Source: Thozetella sp. PMI_491 (lineage: Eukaryota > Ascomycota > Sordariomycetes > Chaetosphaeriales > Chaetosphaeriaceae). Taken from it: 64,000 bases of DNA. A program made the translations under genes and the position numbers. The stretch is taken from the NCBI GenBank assembly GCA_021432635.1, contig MU270080.1, positions 1-64,000 of the forward strand, in the 5' to 3' direction. Under the pieces are notes generated by a model that ran no database searches, was not told the DNA's origin, and saw only the letters and a program-made list of their open reading frames with translations. Shown one piece after another: positions 10,970 to 21,945 of this stretch (position 1 is its first letter; the number at the start of each line of letters is the position of its first letter).

Positions 10970-11647
10970 TCAAGCTTGCTCCTTTGCATCTGCAGCCTTC
11001 TCAGCCAGATATGTCCTAAGCTTTGTTACGAATGTGATTGTGTGCATTGAGTCTGTGTATTCCACATGTTTAATGACCTTCTTTCCTGCTTCGTCAAAGA
11101 AGAGTAGGAAGATGTATTCGTTTGCGTATGGCCCAATCTCTGTGGATGCGCTGCTGCGAACCCATGCCGCCAACTTGTTAGAGTTCGCGTCATCAATAAT
11201 GTCGACTATCTCGACTCGGAAGCCTCTGAAGTTTGGCATAATCCTGCCAAAAGATTTGTTAACATTTGTAGCTAGAGACGGCAAGGAATAGAATCCAGGA
11301 GCAGAGCGATGCCTCGATCTCTTTCAGATTGGCCAAATAAACATAGACGTTGCACCGGTTCGAGATGTCATTGTCTGCTTTGTAGACTTACCAATCTGAT
11401 ATGAAGGAAGCGTAGGTTTTGTTGTCCATTGGTTCTCTGTCCAGGCTCTCTGCCCGTTGCTCTATTTTAGCCATGCTACACTGAAAAGCGTTCCACTTCT
11501 ATTCAGAGGTGAAGACCTACGAGGCAATGTGAAATGGAGGCAATCATCCGCCTGATAGCTCATGATTTTCTCCAAGGATCCTTCGTTCCATGCTTGGAGG
11601 AGCTCTAAGGCTGTCTGGCGGCGCGTCGAGAGAGCTACGTGTTCCAT
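10970..11647 (-). CDS. NTF2-like / SnoaL-like small protein
   Basis: Three minus-strand exons, 11647-11517, 11459-11392 and 11271-10970, join in frame to 166 aa. Exon 1 has the typical opening helix of the fold (ALELLQAWNEGSLEKIM) and exon 3 carries the curved-sheet half (FRVEIVDIIDD, KLAAWVRS, NEYIFLLFFDEAGKKVIKHVE). Fungal members of this family act as small dehydratases or cyclases or have unknown roles beside tailoring enzymes; here the role is unknown. Junctions: G|GTCTTC...AATAGAG and TTG|GTAAGT...CTCTAG. The first acceptor choice (AATAGAG rather than AATAG) is forced by phase. Neighbours are an SDR (convergent) and a permease (divergent), which suggests a shared metabolic context but does not prove it. 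Confidence 0.82.
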
Positions 11648-12192
11648 TGTGTTGGACTTGCTGCAATTATGCCTTGAATCGCGAAAGCAAAGTTTATAAG
11701 GCGTTTCGTCCCAGGTGGCACGGAAGCTTTATACTAGTGCTGCCGTCATCATTCATACTCTTATTTTGGATGTCGTTCCACACTCCGGACTTGTTCGAAG
11801 TACCGAATTAGTGATAGGTAATCCTGTCTAACTTGCCTTTGTGGGTGAACGAGTTTTCCGAGTCTCCGTCGGAGTTATTTAGATATACTTGCAGGCTTGA
11901 TGTAATAATAGATTGCCCGACCCGCGCGCGCGTGGAGAATATGAATGGGCCGAATCTCCGCCCGGATTGCCCATTCATCATAACACACCCGGGCATTTGA
12001 CAGGAGAGTAAAAAAAAGAAAAGACGCTAATTTCAACCCCTCTGTGATCTGAGAGATTTCCTGAGACATTCTCATACTAATCCACTGCTTGTGTGTTAAA
12101 CTTTCCTTGACTTTGCAATGCTGATGATGAGGACTACCTTACTAGGCTAGGAGCTACCTCCATCCTGTCGCCATTTGCTCCCGATATCCAAC

Positions 12193-12215
12193 CTACCTGG
12201 ACAGAGTCCAGGTAG
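12193..12215. repeat. Perfect 9-bp inverted repeat
   Basis: ctacctgga and tccaggtag are separated by cagag. The palindromic arms could be a dimeric regulator site or a hairpin in the divergent promoter region between the NTF2-like gene and the permease. Only the symmetry is seen; a function is inference. Confidence 0.45.
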
Positions 12216-12977
12216 TGGCTTTCTTTTCCCTCTCGGAATGATGTATTACTTGGTGACTGCGTTCTCTAGTACTTTTTCTAAGCTCCGTAAATACTGGTTC
12301 CTCAAGCTACGCTATGGTCGCTCTGGGCTACTACCGCGGGTTTTATGTTGAGCTGACAGGCTTATCCTCTTTGGATATGCTCGCCCGGGGAACATCTGGG
12401 AAAGTGGAGACGAGCCATTGCTCCACGCGTTCTGGTTCCCCGGGCGCGGGGAAGCTAGCAAAAGTTAAGATTGGCATAGGACGAGTGCGGAGGAGTAGGT
12501 GACTAGCCTTAACAGAGTGAGAACCAGATGATACGCGCCACTAGGACTGTTAGACCTGCGGCTTAGGGCCGCTCTTTAGTCCCGTTGTCCTATGATTTAA
12601 CTAGTGATGAGGATGACATGATTTAGTGATGGCCATGATCAAGTGAGATAGGCGTATCGTCACTTGGGACCAGACAGAGCAGCGATATATGAACGCGGAA
12701 CGCTTTGAAGCAGCGATCTCTTTTACCAGCACTAAAGCATTCCCGGGAGTATCGACTTGCGAGCAAGGCCATGAGTCAAGAAGGCCGTGAATGGCGGAAT
12801 AACCTCTAACTGCCGACTAGCTAACCCGTTTTGTGCATGTTGCGTCTTCCCCGGGGCCGTCCTGTATTGACTCCCCACGTTCCGTTCCCCATATGGGGGA
12901 ATAGGTATGGGGTTGCGGGGTAGTGGCGACGCCCTAGAGCTTCCCCTGAGCAGTAGCGCCCCACAGCTGAACAAGCC

Positions 12978-12990
12978 TTATAAATATAAA
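12978..12990 (+). promoter_or_regulatory. TATA box of the Dal5-type permease gene
   Basis: ttataaatataaa lies about 90 bases upstream of the ATG at 13080, a strong match to a core promoter TATA element. Confidence 0.6.
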
Positions 12991-13079
12991 GCTGCATACC
13001 TAGGTGATAACTTTAGCCGTAGACAGTTGTGCCCGTCCTAGAAACGCTGTGTCTTATTGTACCTTTATAACTTCGAGCC

Positions 13080-14881
13080 ATGGCGGAGCACGAGCCAAAG
13101 CCCAGCGATAAAGTTACCGCCGATCCCGACATCGAGTTCGTCGAGACAAGCATCAAACTGCCAACTGTCGACAAGATTCAGCAGCAGAATGCCCATTTCT
13201 ACCTCGAGGCGCTAGAAAAGTATCCCAATGACGAGTCTATTGACAAGGCGGCTGAAAAGCGACTGATACGGAAGTTGGATATTCGAATTTTGCCCCTCCT
13301 TGGAATTTGTGTTCGTAACGCCGACGCCTTGCCGTTTGTTCATGCCAGACACCAGCTAACCCAATAAACGCAGTACTTTTTCTATGTAAGTTCATTTGTT
13401 CTCCTCGAATAGCCGTGTTCTGACTATATATATACAGTATGTTGACAAGACGACCCTTTCGTACGCCGCAATATTTGGCATCAAGGCCGACCTCAACTTA
13501 CAAGGCACCGAGTACTCATGGCTGTCGAGTATCTTCTATTTCGGCTGGCTGTTTTGGGCGATCCCTTCCAACTTGATTATGCAACGATCTCCTCCAGGAT
13601 ACTACCTTGCTTTTAACATCTTCATGTGGGGAGCTCTCCTGATGGCGCAAGCGGCAACCCATAGTTTCGGCGGTATTGCAGCACTCCGCATTCTTTCCGG
13701 AGCCTTCGAGGCTATCGCGGATCCAGCCTTCATGCTAATCACATCCATGTACTACACACGTGAAGAACAACCCTTGCGGATCGCGGCGTGGTATGCTTGG
13801 AATGGCATCGGAGTCGCTGGTGGCGGTCTTATCGGTATGCTACAACAACGTTGTTCCTGGAGGCGCTCTCAGCTAACCTAATCTATAGGATACGGAATTG
13901 GGCATATTCAAGGCGCTCTCCAGTCGTGGCGTTACGAGTTTATTATTGTCGGCGCATTCTGTGCATTCTGGGGAATCATTCTTTTCCTCTTGCTGCCCAA
14001 CTCGCCTACAACCTTCCGCGGATTCTCTCATGATGAGAAGCTTATTTTGATCGCACGTATGCGACGCAACCAGACAGGCATCGAGCAAAGCCGTATAAAC
14101 TGGGGCCAAATCAAGGAGGCATACCTCGATTATAAGACCTGGCTTTTCTGCTTCTTGGGGTTTATTGGCAATATTCCCAACGGTGGCATCTCCAACTTTT
14201 CTACGCTCGTCATCCAGGGTCTCGGATTCAACACCTTCCAAACCGCTCTTCTTGGGATTCCGCAAGGTGCGTTGGTTGTTATCTGGATTGGGCTTGGGGC
14301 CCTTTGCAACCGGTACATGCCAAAGAACAGCCGTACACTGGTCTCGGCGTTGTTTATGCTGCCGACCATAGCCGGAGCTTTGGGGTTTCTCCTCGCGCCT
14401 ACCGATGCGTATGTAGGAAGATTAATTTGCTTGTGAGTTTTAGCTCAACTCCCGAACATCTTCCTAAAGATTGCGAGGCTTCGTGCTGATGCTTCATAGT
14501 TATCTTACTGGCTCCTATCAAGCCTCCTTCGTTATCTTTCTTTCTGTTATCACGTCTAATACCGCAGGTCAGTCGAAAAAGATGATTGTCTCTGGCATGG
14601 TATGGTTCGGCGCCTGTGTTGGCAACATCGTTAGCCCTTTTTTCTACATCACGAACCAGGCACCAAACTACCCCCTAGGCATTGGATCTCTACTTTTGGC
14701 TAATTGCCTAGAGCTTATGCTCTTTTTCATCTTCCGCTATGCATACAAATGGGAAAACCGTCGCAAGGAGCGCCAGCGAGCTCTGCTTCGGGAAAGGGGC
14801 GAGGAAGAGGTCACACTGAATGCTACTGCTTTTATGGATATGACGGACAAGGAGAACCCGAACTTTGAGTACTGCTACTAG
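13080..14881 (+). CDS. MFS transporter, allantoate permease (Dal5) / anion:cation symporter family
   Basis: Five exons, 13080-13310, 13374-13385, 13438-13834, 13889-14432 and 14500-14881, give 521 aa. It is a plasma-membrane proton-coupled carrier; relatives move allantoate, vitamins, nicotinate or other organic anions, and the substrate here is unknown. The N-terminal cytosolic segment ends in RLIRKLDIRILPLLG, a hallmark of the family. Then come YFFYYVDKTTLSYAA, MF-type helices, a central loop, and the second six helices ending at YKWENRRKERQR. Exon 2 is only 12 nt (Tyr-Phe-Phe-Tyr); without it the conserved first helix is lost. All phases agree. It converges on the aldehyde dehydrogenase gene with 98 bases between stops. 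A strong TATA box precedes it. Confidence 0.92.
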
Positions 14882-14979
14882 AGGCGATAGATGGCGTTTA
14901 TCAGTTTATTCAATTTTGGTATATGCTATTTGCTACGTCCAATTTGACAAAGAGTTCCATTTCTGGGAATATTCCGGGG

Positions 14980-16550
14980 TCAAAGCTGGAGGCCCAAGTT
15001 CACATGGATCACCTTCTCCTCGAGGTACGATTCTAGCGTCGATTCGCCGAGCTCCCGGCCAAGACCGCTCTGCTTCACACCGCCGAAGGGCATCTTCACG
15101 TCGTAGTGGTTGCTCTCGTTGATCCATACCATGCCGGTCTGGAGCTTCGCCGCCGTCCGGTGGGCCGTCTTCAGGTTCTCGGTGAACACCATGGCCGCCA
15201 GTCCGTAGGAGGAGTTATTGGCAAGGGCCACGGCCTCGTCCTCTGTCTTGAAAGTCGAAACCGCAATGACGGGGCCGAAGATCTCCTCATGGAAGATCTT
15301 CATCTTGTCCGTCACACCTGTGAAGATGGTGGGCTCGATGAAGTAACCCTTGCCGCCGCCCGCATTAGAGGCGCAGCCGCCGGTAACGAGGGTGGCACCG
15401 CCGGCGCTGCCATCGCTGATGTACTGCAGCACCTTGTCGTACTGCATCTTGGACGCCTGAGGCCCCTGCGTGGTGCCTTCCGCGAACGGCATGCCAACCT
15501 TGGAGCCCTTGGTCAGCTCGGCAAAGAGCTTGACGAACTTCTCCTGGGCGCCCTCCTGGACGAGGATGCGCGAGTTGGCGCTGCAGATCTGACCGGCGTT
15601 GCCCATGCCGCCGACGAAGGCCCACTTGGCCGCCTGCTCGATGTCGGCGTCGTCGAAGACGATGAAGGCCGACTTGCCGCCAGCCTCGATGCTGACCTTC
15701 TTCATGGTGCCGGCCGCCGCGCGGATGACGGCCTGTCCCGTGGCGGTCGAGCCGGTGAAGGCAATCTTGTCGATGTCGAGGTGGGTAGTAAGGGCGCTGC
15801 CCGTGTCCTTGCCGTAGCCGTTCACGACCTGCACCACGCCAGGGGGGTAGCCAGCCTTCTTGAAGAGGTTGGCAACGAACAGAGATGACAACGGAGAGAA
15901 CTCGGACGGCTTCAAGATGATGCAGCAGCCGGTGGCGAGGGCCGGGCCGAGCTTCCACGAGGTGTTGACTAGAGGGAAGTTCCACGGCGAGATGGAGGCG
16001 CAGACGCCGACGGGCTGCCGCAGCGTGTAGCCGAACTTGGTGGAGCTGATAGGGATGGTATGGCCGTTGAGCTTGTCAGCCCAGCCGGCGTAGTAGCGAA
16101 GGCAGTTGATGACGAGGGTGCTCTCCAGGCCGAGCGAGCCGGGGTACGGCTTGCCGACCTCCCAGGCCTGCAGGGTGTAGAGATCTTCCTTGTGCTCGTC
16201 GATCAGGTCGGCCACCTTGTGCAGAAGGCGGGCGCGCTCCTCGGGGATCATGTCCCGCCAGGCAGGGTCGTTGAAGGCGACGCGGGCGGCCTTGACTGCC
16301 GCGTCGACATCTTCGGCATTGGCAATGTCGACCTCGACAATGGTCTCCTCGGTGCTGTATCCCCGATCGGCGTTAGGCACAAGCATAGGCCGAGCTTGCC
16401 GGAGAGGGCGCGGGGAGGTGCAACTCACGCCGGATCAATGACAGGGAGCTTCTCGGCGGAGCTGCCCTTGACGAACTCGTTGTTGATGAAGAGGCCGGTC
16501 GACAGGGTGATCTTCCTGCCGTTGGGCGCGGTGAGCTCTACTTCGGCCAT
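14980..16550 (-). CDS. Aldehyde dehydrogenase (NAD(P)+-dependent, ALDH superfamily)
   Basis: Exons 16550-16429 and 16354-14980 (GTGAGT...GATACAG, 74-bp intron) give 498 aa, the normal length. It oxidises an aldehyde to the acid, probably in the cytosol. Catalytic and cofactor residues align with the canonical ALDH set: Asn166 (PWNF), Lys189 (LKPSE), Glu264 (EAGGK) and nucleophile Cys298 (GQICSA). The C-terminal PFGGVKQSGLGRE signature is intact. The family's usual ELGGK is EAGGK here, a common fungal variant. The start at 16550 follows a leader with a TATA-like element at 16661-16670. It could be an acetaldehyde dehydrogenase of ethanol catabolism or act with the nearby P450/SDR; the sequence alone cannot decide. 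Confidence 0.94.
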
Positions 16551-16660
16551 AGTTTCACTCAGGTAGGTACCGGACAATTGGAATCGACAACAACGGCGGG
16601 GTATGCAAGATCGGGCATGGTGAGAGCCGCCCGCGTACTGCGTTGGGCGTGCCAACCAGT

Positions 16661-16670
16661 ATTTATTTAT
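16661..16670 (-). promoter_or_regulatory. TATA-like element of the ALDH gene
   Basis: On the minus strand this reads ataaataaat, about 110 bases upstream of the ALDH start at 16550. Confidence 0.4.
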
Positions 16671-17547
16671 GGGTGCACCACACCTCGCGACATCTTATGC
16701 CGAGAGCGGGGAATGCTGCAGTCGGCGTGCTAACAGGGGCCAACGATGGGGCAGCAAAGGATGGAAACCAATAACCCGAGTGTTAGCGGACACTCTCCGG
16801 CCCACCTCCAACCCATGAATTCCCATAAATTCGGGCCAAGAGTGGAGGACAAGTGGAGGAAACTCGAGAAAACTGCTGCTAGGCTGTCATTGCAAGTCTA
16901 CGATATAGCCCAGCAAGCCCGGGTTGATTTGTCGCGGTTCCGTGATTAGTCGTGGTTGCCAAAGAGCACAGTGGGTGAAAGCTTGCCGCGGGGTCGAGGC
17001 ACAACTTGAGCGAGTTGCGCCCAAGGCGGAGGCGCCCAAAGCCCGACATGTTTGCTCCCTCCTCCTCCCTTCTCCCCTCATGGCTTTCCCCTTTTCCCTC
17101 AGATGCTGCCTGCTGACGCTCTCTTTCCTTGTGGGCGTGGCTGAGGGGTTTCGCTTACTGCAGTGCGCAAAGCGTGGGATCCTTGCTTCATTGGCGGAGG
17201 GAGTGTGCGGGATCGCCCAATCTCGAGCGTTCAGTATTCACCTTTCTCCCCTCCCCGGAATGGGCTACAAAGCGCGCTAGAAGTACCACAGCAGCATAAG
17301 TCCGAGACTAGCTTGCAGCAATTTTTTCTTCTTATTTTCTGCAACTGATTGGGCAATTCAATGGCAAAAACCCACACTTTCGAAAGAGTAAATCAATAGA
17401 GCAGCTGCGAACCTGTTGGCAGGAAGTAAGATACAAAGCGGAGAATTGAGCAGAGCGTCTCTCTGAATCGCCGCCACCTGATCAAACTTGAAGGGCTGGG
17501 TATCAGGAGCAGGACTATCGAGCAGGCTTCAAATTGGCATATTTTTC
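16671..17547. other. Intergenic, ALDH upstream region and 3' flank of the secreted protein
   Basis: No gene recognised. It is the upstream region of the ALDH gene on the minus strand, with GC-rich patches and a C/T-rich tract near 17052-17105. Confidence 0.45.
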
Positions 17548-18329
17548 TTAGCAGGAGGCCCTTTCCACAATGACGCTGTACCTGGATGGGTGGAAAGCCA
17601 CGCCGCCAATACTTGTTGTCATGATGCCGCTCTTGCAATTAGTCGCAATCGCTTTGGCACCTTCGGCAACAGACTTCCAGGAGCTAAGCGTCATTTTTTC
17701 GGTGGACTAAACAAGTAGGAAGAAAAGCGTCAACCAAAATGTATTAGAAAACTCATCCCATTTGCCTCATCAGGGGCTCTGACTTTAGTAGCACACGGAA
17801 AAAGGGCCATCACGTACGTTATTGCACCAACGAATAGTAGAATTGTGAGAACAGCTGACGGTGCTGCATGATCCAGGATCGTTGACGGGGCTGTCTGCAA
17901 CCAAACCCGAGAGATACTGGATCGCATTCTGGATAGGACCCAGGTCGGCCAGTACAGAGTCGCATTGCCATGTGAACGAGTCCGGCATATCTTGTCGTCC
18001 CGCCGGTGCCTGGTCTCGGTTTATGCGGCTGTTAATTCTAGCCTTGTTCCCAAGTCCGTAGTCATCTAGAGAGCTTGGGTTTGTCTTGATGGCTTCACCA
18101 ATGACTTGCTCCGGGGTACCTCGGATATTATATTTGGGCTGCGACGGCGCGTTCTCGACCCAGTTCGGGAAAATAATGGTATCTTCTGAGTCAGGGCCTT
18201 CGGTACCACTGGCCTAGATAGCACCGCGATCAGCTGCTATCAATCTCGGGACGCATTTGCAATAATAGAGGAGCCTACCACCAAGATAGCAAACGAGCCG
18301 AGCAAAATGCTGAAAAGAATAGACTGCAT
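17548..18329 (-). CDS. Secreted six-cysteine protein (effector-like), unknown family
   Basis: Three minus-strand exons, 18329-18279, 18213-17818 and 17706-17548, join in phase 0 to 201 aa. Exon 1 encodes a signal peptide (MQSILFSILLGSFAILVASG with the first exon-2 residues). The mature protein has a polar, Asn/Asp/Pro-rich N-terminal half and six cysteines at 101, 133, 138, 147, 173 and 201, probably three disulfides; the C-terminal half has VSCSHNS, IRWCNN and WKSVAEGAKAIATNC. Introns: GTAGGC...ATCTAG (65 bp) and GTACGT...GTTTAG (111 bp). A TATAAA lies 102 bases upstream of the ATG. No single open frame covers it, so simple ORF scans miss it. The pattern resembles small secreted proteins of plant-associated or saprotrophic ascomycetes; its function is unknown. 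Confidence 0.78.
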
Positions 18330-19430
18330 CTTGGTATGTTGAGAATGAATTGCTTTTGTCTAGTTCTGGTAGAGCGATGGCAATGAGCTGATGAACTGGA
18401 AAGGCCAGCTCAGTATCCTGCAGGCCAGCCTTTATACCTGAACAACTCTGAGGCTCTCCCTGATATAGCCCAGGGCGATCTAATTCTCTCACTATACCAC
18501 ATCGCTAATCCTCACCTATGTACCAACACTATGAATCACACGGTATTCGCAAAAGGTTGATACCAGGTTTCTAGAAAACCTCGCCAATCAAGAAGTAGGT
18601 TGTGGGGGGTTGTATAAACAAAGAAGCGCACAAGTACACTAATACCTCTGTAGATAGTCGACGATGACGCAAGAACCTGCTTTTAGTTAAAGCATTGCAG
18701 ATCTCGAGATTTCGGCGGCTTTAAAAGTGGTTAAGCCACCTTTTTGCCAATAAGAATTCCTCTTGAAGGTCTTGTGATGCTCGAATCCTCCCCACAGTTC
18801 GGCGACTTGGGGTCAATATCCCTATCGCAGACGCTCAAGGCTGTGCAAGTCTGGCGTAACTTTAATCACTCATGCAAGTAGGGTGGTTAGGCCTATGCGA
18901 TCTAAACGGTGTAGATTTAATAGAACTTAAACTCTCTGTACAATCAATCTATCCAAGTAACGATATCGATTCGGGCAGGCAGTGCAGAGCAGGTGATAGG
19001 ACAATCTTTCCCACAGATAGGTAAGTCGACTACCCCGACGTCATGGTCGATAGATAAGGTAGTCAAGGGGGTGATGAAAGCCGGAATACTGCTGTCATGT
19101 ATTCCAAATCATCCTTGCGGCTTTTCTGGGAAGCACTCAGAGGAGATTGGCCTAGACTTGATTTTTCAAAGATATCCCTTCGGACATACATTTTGTCATA
19201 GGTCAGATGATGTTTTTTGAGAGGAAAAACCCTCCTTTAATCCTACCTTGGTAAGAGCCCGTGAGTCACATCTCAATCCACGCCTTAGGCAGAGGAGCTT
19301 TTGAGCCTTCCTCTTTTCGGAAACACGTATAGACAAAGAGTAGGCAGCGATCGAAAACTCCATATTCAACCCTAGGACATCGGCGGTCTCCGAGAATATG
19401 CTTGTCTTTGATCTAACCTTAGACTTTCCC
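18330..19430. other. Intergenic between secreted protein and bZIP gene
   Basis: About 1.1 kb, AT-rich in parts, with no recognisable gene. The left part contains the promoter of the secreted-protein gene (TATA at 18431-18436); the right part is the 3' flank of the bZIP gene. Confidence 0.45.
18431..18436 (-). promoter_or_regulatory. TATA box of the secreted six-Cys gene
   Basis: TATAAA on the minus strand, 102 bases upstream of the ATG at 18329. Its position supports the gene model. Confidence 0.5.
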
Positions 19431-21288
19431 CTAGCTACTATCATAATACCCACGGGTCTCGAGGCAGGTCTCGAGGCACGAGCCAAGTGTTTCAAGTCTT
19501 AACGAATATTGAAACGCAGATTCTACAACGGATCTTCTAAAGCCAGGGGCACGACCTAGCATAGCAAGGCCAGGAAGGAGTACTAAGATAGCCGAGTCAG
19601 CGGGATGAATAGGTGCGTACTAACCGCGTAGAAGGTGAGTGACTTACGATCAAGGAAGACTTCGATCTCGAAAGTATATACCACGCTTCTCTGAGCCTTC
19701 CCCCACATGGGCACCGTAGACACCAGAGGCGAAGTGCCTTCTAAGGTTAGCATGAAGATAAAGAAATAAGATATGAGGGGCCAAGAATCTACCTTTCGGT
19801 GCGTTATTCATGCCGGCCATTTCTGAATACGTCGAGGGGCAAATTATATGATCAGATTCCCCAATCCTCTGCGAGAAATTGGGGTGATCTAGCCTAGGCT
19901 GGCCATGCACGGTTGTGGTATTGACTCTTGCCTCGACGACGTACCCAGTACTGTCATGAACTCTCCTATATTCCGAAGGCACGTCCATGTCTACCCCTTT
20001 AGATCTGAGAAATCCTTCGACATCTCCACTGTCAAACCACTCCCCGCCAAATCCGATGCCGTCCAGCACGGCTTGGCGGGCGAGGGCAAAGCTCGCTTCG
20101 CTCTCGAATTCTGTCGACGCCGGAAGGCCTAGCAGGCGGCCCGGGAGGCGCATCTTGGACGGGTATACCGGGTTACCGCTTTCATCACTGCGGGGGTAGT
20201 GGGTCCCAGCGCCTCCGATGGAATAAAAGGGGATAGTCGCTATCTCTAGTGAGTCTCCTGCGTCGGCGCGCACAAGTCTTCTGAAGTAAGGATACATTTT
20301 GGGTTTATCCTGAATGCAGCCGACCAGTCTGAACATCCGCTTGGCCGCTGAACGGTCCAGGTCGGGCTCGCTGAATAGGCCGAAAGCATACTCGAGACTG
20401 AATCGATGCAGTCTCCGGGAAAAGTCTGTTTCGTGGAAACTATACGTATGATGGCGTTGGCTGCCGAAAGGACGCTCGATATGATGGTCAAACAGAATGT
20501 CAAGCCTCGATCCTTCCCAGTCATGTGGTCGAAGGAGCGAACTTTCTATATCGCATCCTTGGGAGGGCTTCCTGTTAGGCTCCTGACTCACTCGGTAGCC
20601 AAATGCAAGCTTCTGGTCATAATAGCCCTGGCATGATTCAAAATTGCCGCTAGGTGCCGTGGGATCGGAAGCAGAAACGCCTTCCGTGGATTGGCCCGAG
20701 GAGGGGACTGGCGGGTCCTCATCAGAGAGTAAGAGTCGATGCATTTCCGTCAAGGATCGAAAAAGTGAGGGGTGCGTAGTGTTCAACCGCGCCTGGCGTG
20801 CATCGTCATGCAAAGTACGGAAGGTGTCGGTGACCTTATTCAGCTTGTCCTCCAGCTGCTCTGCCTGCAACTTGCTGCTCTGTAGTGCGGCCTCCTTTTT
20901 TTGCCTATATGTTTTCTGTGCCCTTCTAATTTGCTTCCGGCGGTCCTAGACGCGGTTAGATGCGAATACTTAGATCGGACTTGGATGTTGCACGAATGCG
21001 TACGTCCGACAAGGTTGCGGCCCCTGGTGCGTCAAGCCTCGGCCGCCCGGCACGCCTCGCTACGCCCGAACGGCGACCTCGCCCGGCGTTCATGGGGGGC
21101 CGTATTGGTTCAGGGTCGCCCTTCCTGTACTGATCATCTAAGTGATGGGATGCGTTGTTGACACTGGTGAGGTCACCCGAGGGCCGAGTGGTTACAAGTG
21201 CGACCTCCTGTTCATTAGGTGTGACCTCCTGAGCTGGGTACTGACACGCGGAGAGCCGCTCTAGCAAGTCACCGCGTGGATGAGCCAT
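19431..21288 (-). CDS. Fungal bZIP transcription factor
   Basis: Four minus-strand exons, 21288-21004, 20945-19793, 19740-19648 and 19582-19431, join to 560 aa. It is a nuclear DNA-binding regulator. An AT-hook-like GRPR is at 81-84. The basic region (RRKQIRRAQKTYRQKKEAA, from residue 97) and a short coiled coil (LQAEQLEDKLNKV) follow. The rest is the fungal regulatory domain, which ends with MLGRAPGFRR (518-527), the motif I expect near the C terminus of this family. That motif appears only after the last two introns (GTAGAT...CTTAG, 52 bp; GTAAGT...CTTAG, 65 bp) are removed; without splicing the frame ends in an unrelated tail. Exon 4 has an in-frame 12-bp tandem duplication giving Cys-Leu-Glu-Thr twice. 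It may regulate the neighbouring oxidoreductase genes (inference). The exact C terminus is less certain than the rest. Confidence 0.84.
19455..19478. repeat. 12-bp tandem duplication inside bZIP exon 4
   Basis: ggtctcgaggca occurs twice, back to back and perfectly, at 19455-19466 and 19467-19478. It keeps the reading frame and encodes Cys-Leu-Glu-Thr twice. It contains a CTCGAG palindrome in each copy. Confidence 0.75.
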
Positions 21289-21945
21289 CGGTGCTCGCGG
21301 GCAAGCAAACACAATCCACGCGTCATACACTGCGGCAATGCACCTCTATCGGCGCTGTCGGCATTGTTCACGAGGTATTTCGAAACGTTTGTGCTGCGGG
21401 GCCTGTTGCCCCGAGTACCGCGGCAAAAGGGCGCTAGATATTGTAATCACCTTCATCTTAATGAAGCATGTGCTCGTTAGGCGCCGAGTTGCGCTTATTC
21501 CGGCAAAGCTGCGGTAAGCGATGTACAAGGATAGTGGGTCTTCCAGGTGGAGCACTGCCCCAATAGCGGACGCAACCGCGCTGAGCGTCCCTAGTTCGAT
21601 AACCAAACAGCCGCTGTTAAAAGACAGCCACTGGGCACAAGAAAATGGTATTGAGGTGAGCAACCCCAATTTTGAAAGAACAGACAGCGATCTAGGATGC
21701 TATGCACAGGGCTAGATATTTACAGATATATAATCTTCAATCAAAATAAGCTATTAAAGCACCCCCGCTATCAAATCGCCACGTTCTTTTCGTTGCCTGT
21801 CGGTTTGAAGTAGCTTTGACCGAAGCTCTGTTATCGATAAGTAGAACAATCTTCCATCAGCGTTAGAGCATCTTGTAGACAGCCCTGAGACTTCTACGAC
21901 ACAGGCACACGGGTCATAGTCATCAGCATGTCAAGATTACCCCCG
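21289..21945. other. Intergenic upstream of the bZIP gene
   Basis: A 107-codon minus-strand frame lies at 21346-21669, but it matches no family and its composition is not distinctive. The region more probably holds the bZIP promoter and decayed sequence. Confidence 0.4.

Larger units (their letters stand above)
11648..13079. other. Divergent intergenic region (NTF2-like / permease)
   Basis: About 1.4 kb with no recognisable gene. It contains a perfect 9-bp inverted repeat with a 5-nt spacer at 12193-12215, a run of CG dinucleotides near 11922-11931, and the permease TATA box at its right end. It should carry the promoters of both flanking genes. Confidence 0.5.

Noticed and set aside
15106-15888. 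260-codon plus-strand open frame
   Set aside because: It is the antisense shadow of the aldehyde dehydrogenase, with no start context or family match.
21346-21669. 107-codon minus-strand open frame upstream of the bZIP gene
   Set aside because: Hydrophobic patches only; no recognised family and no splice partner found.
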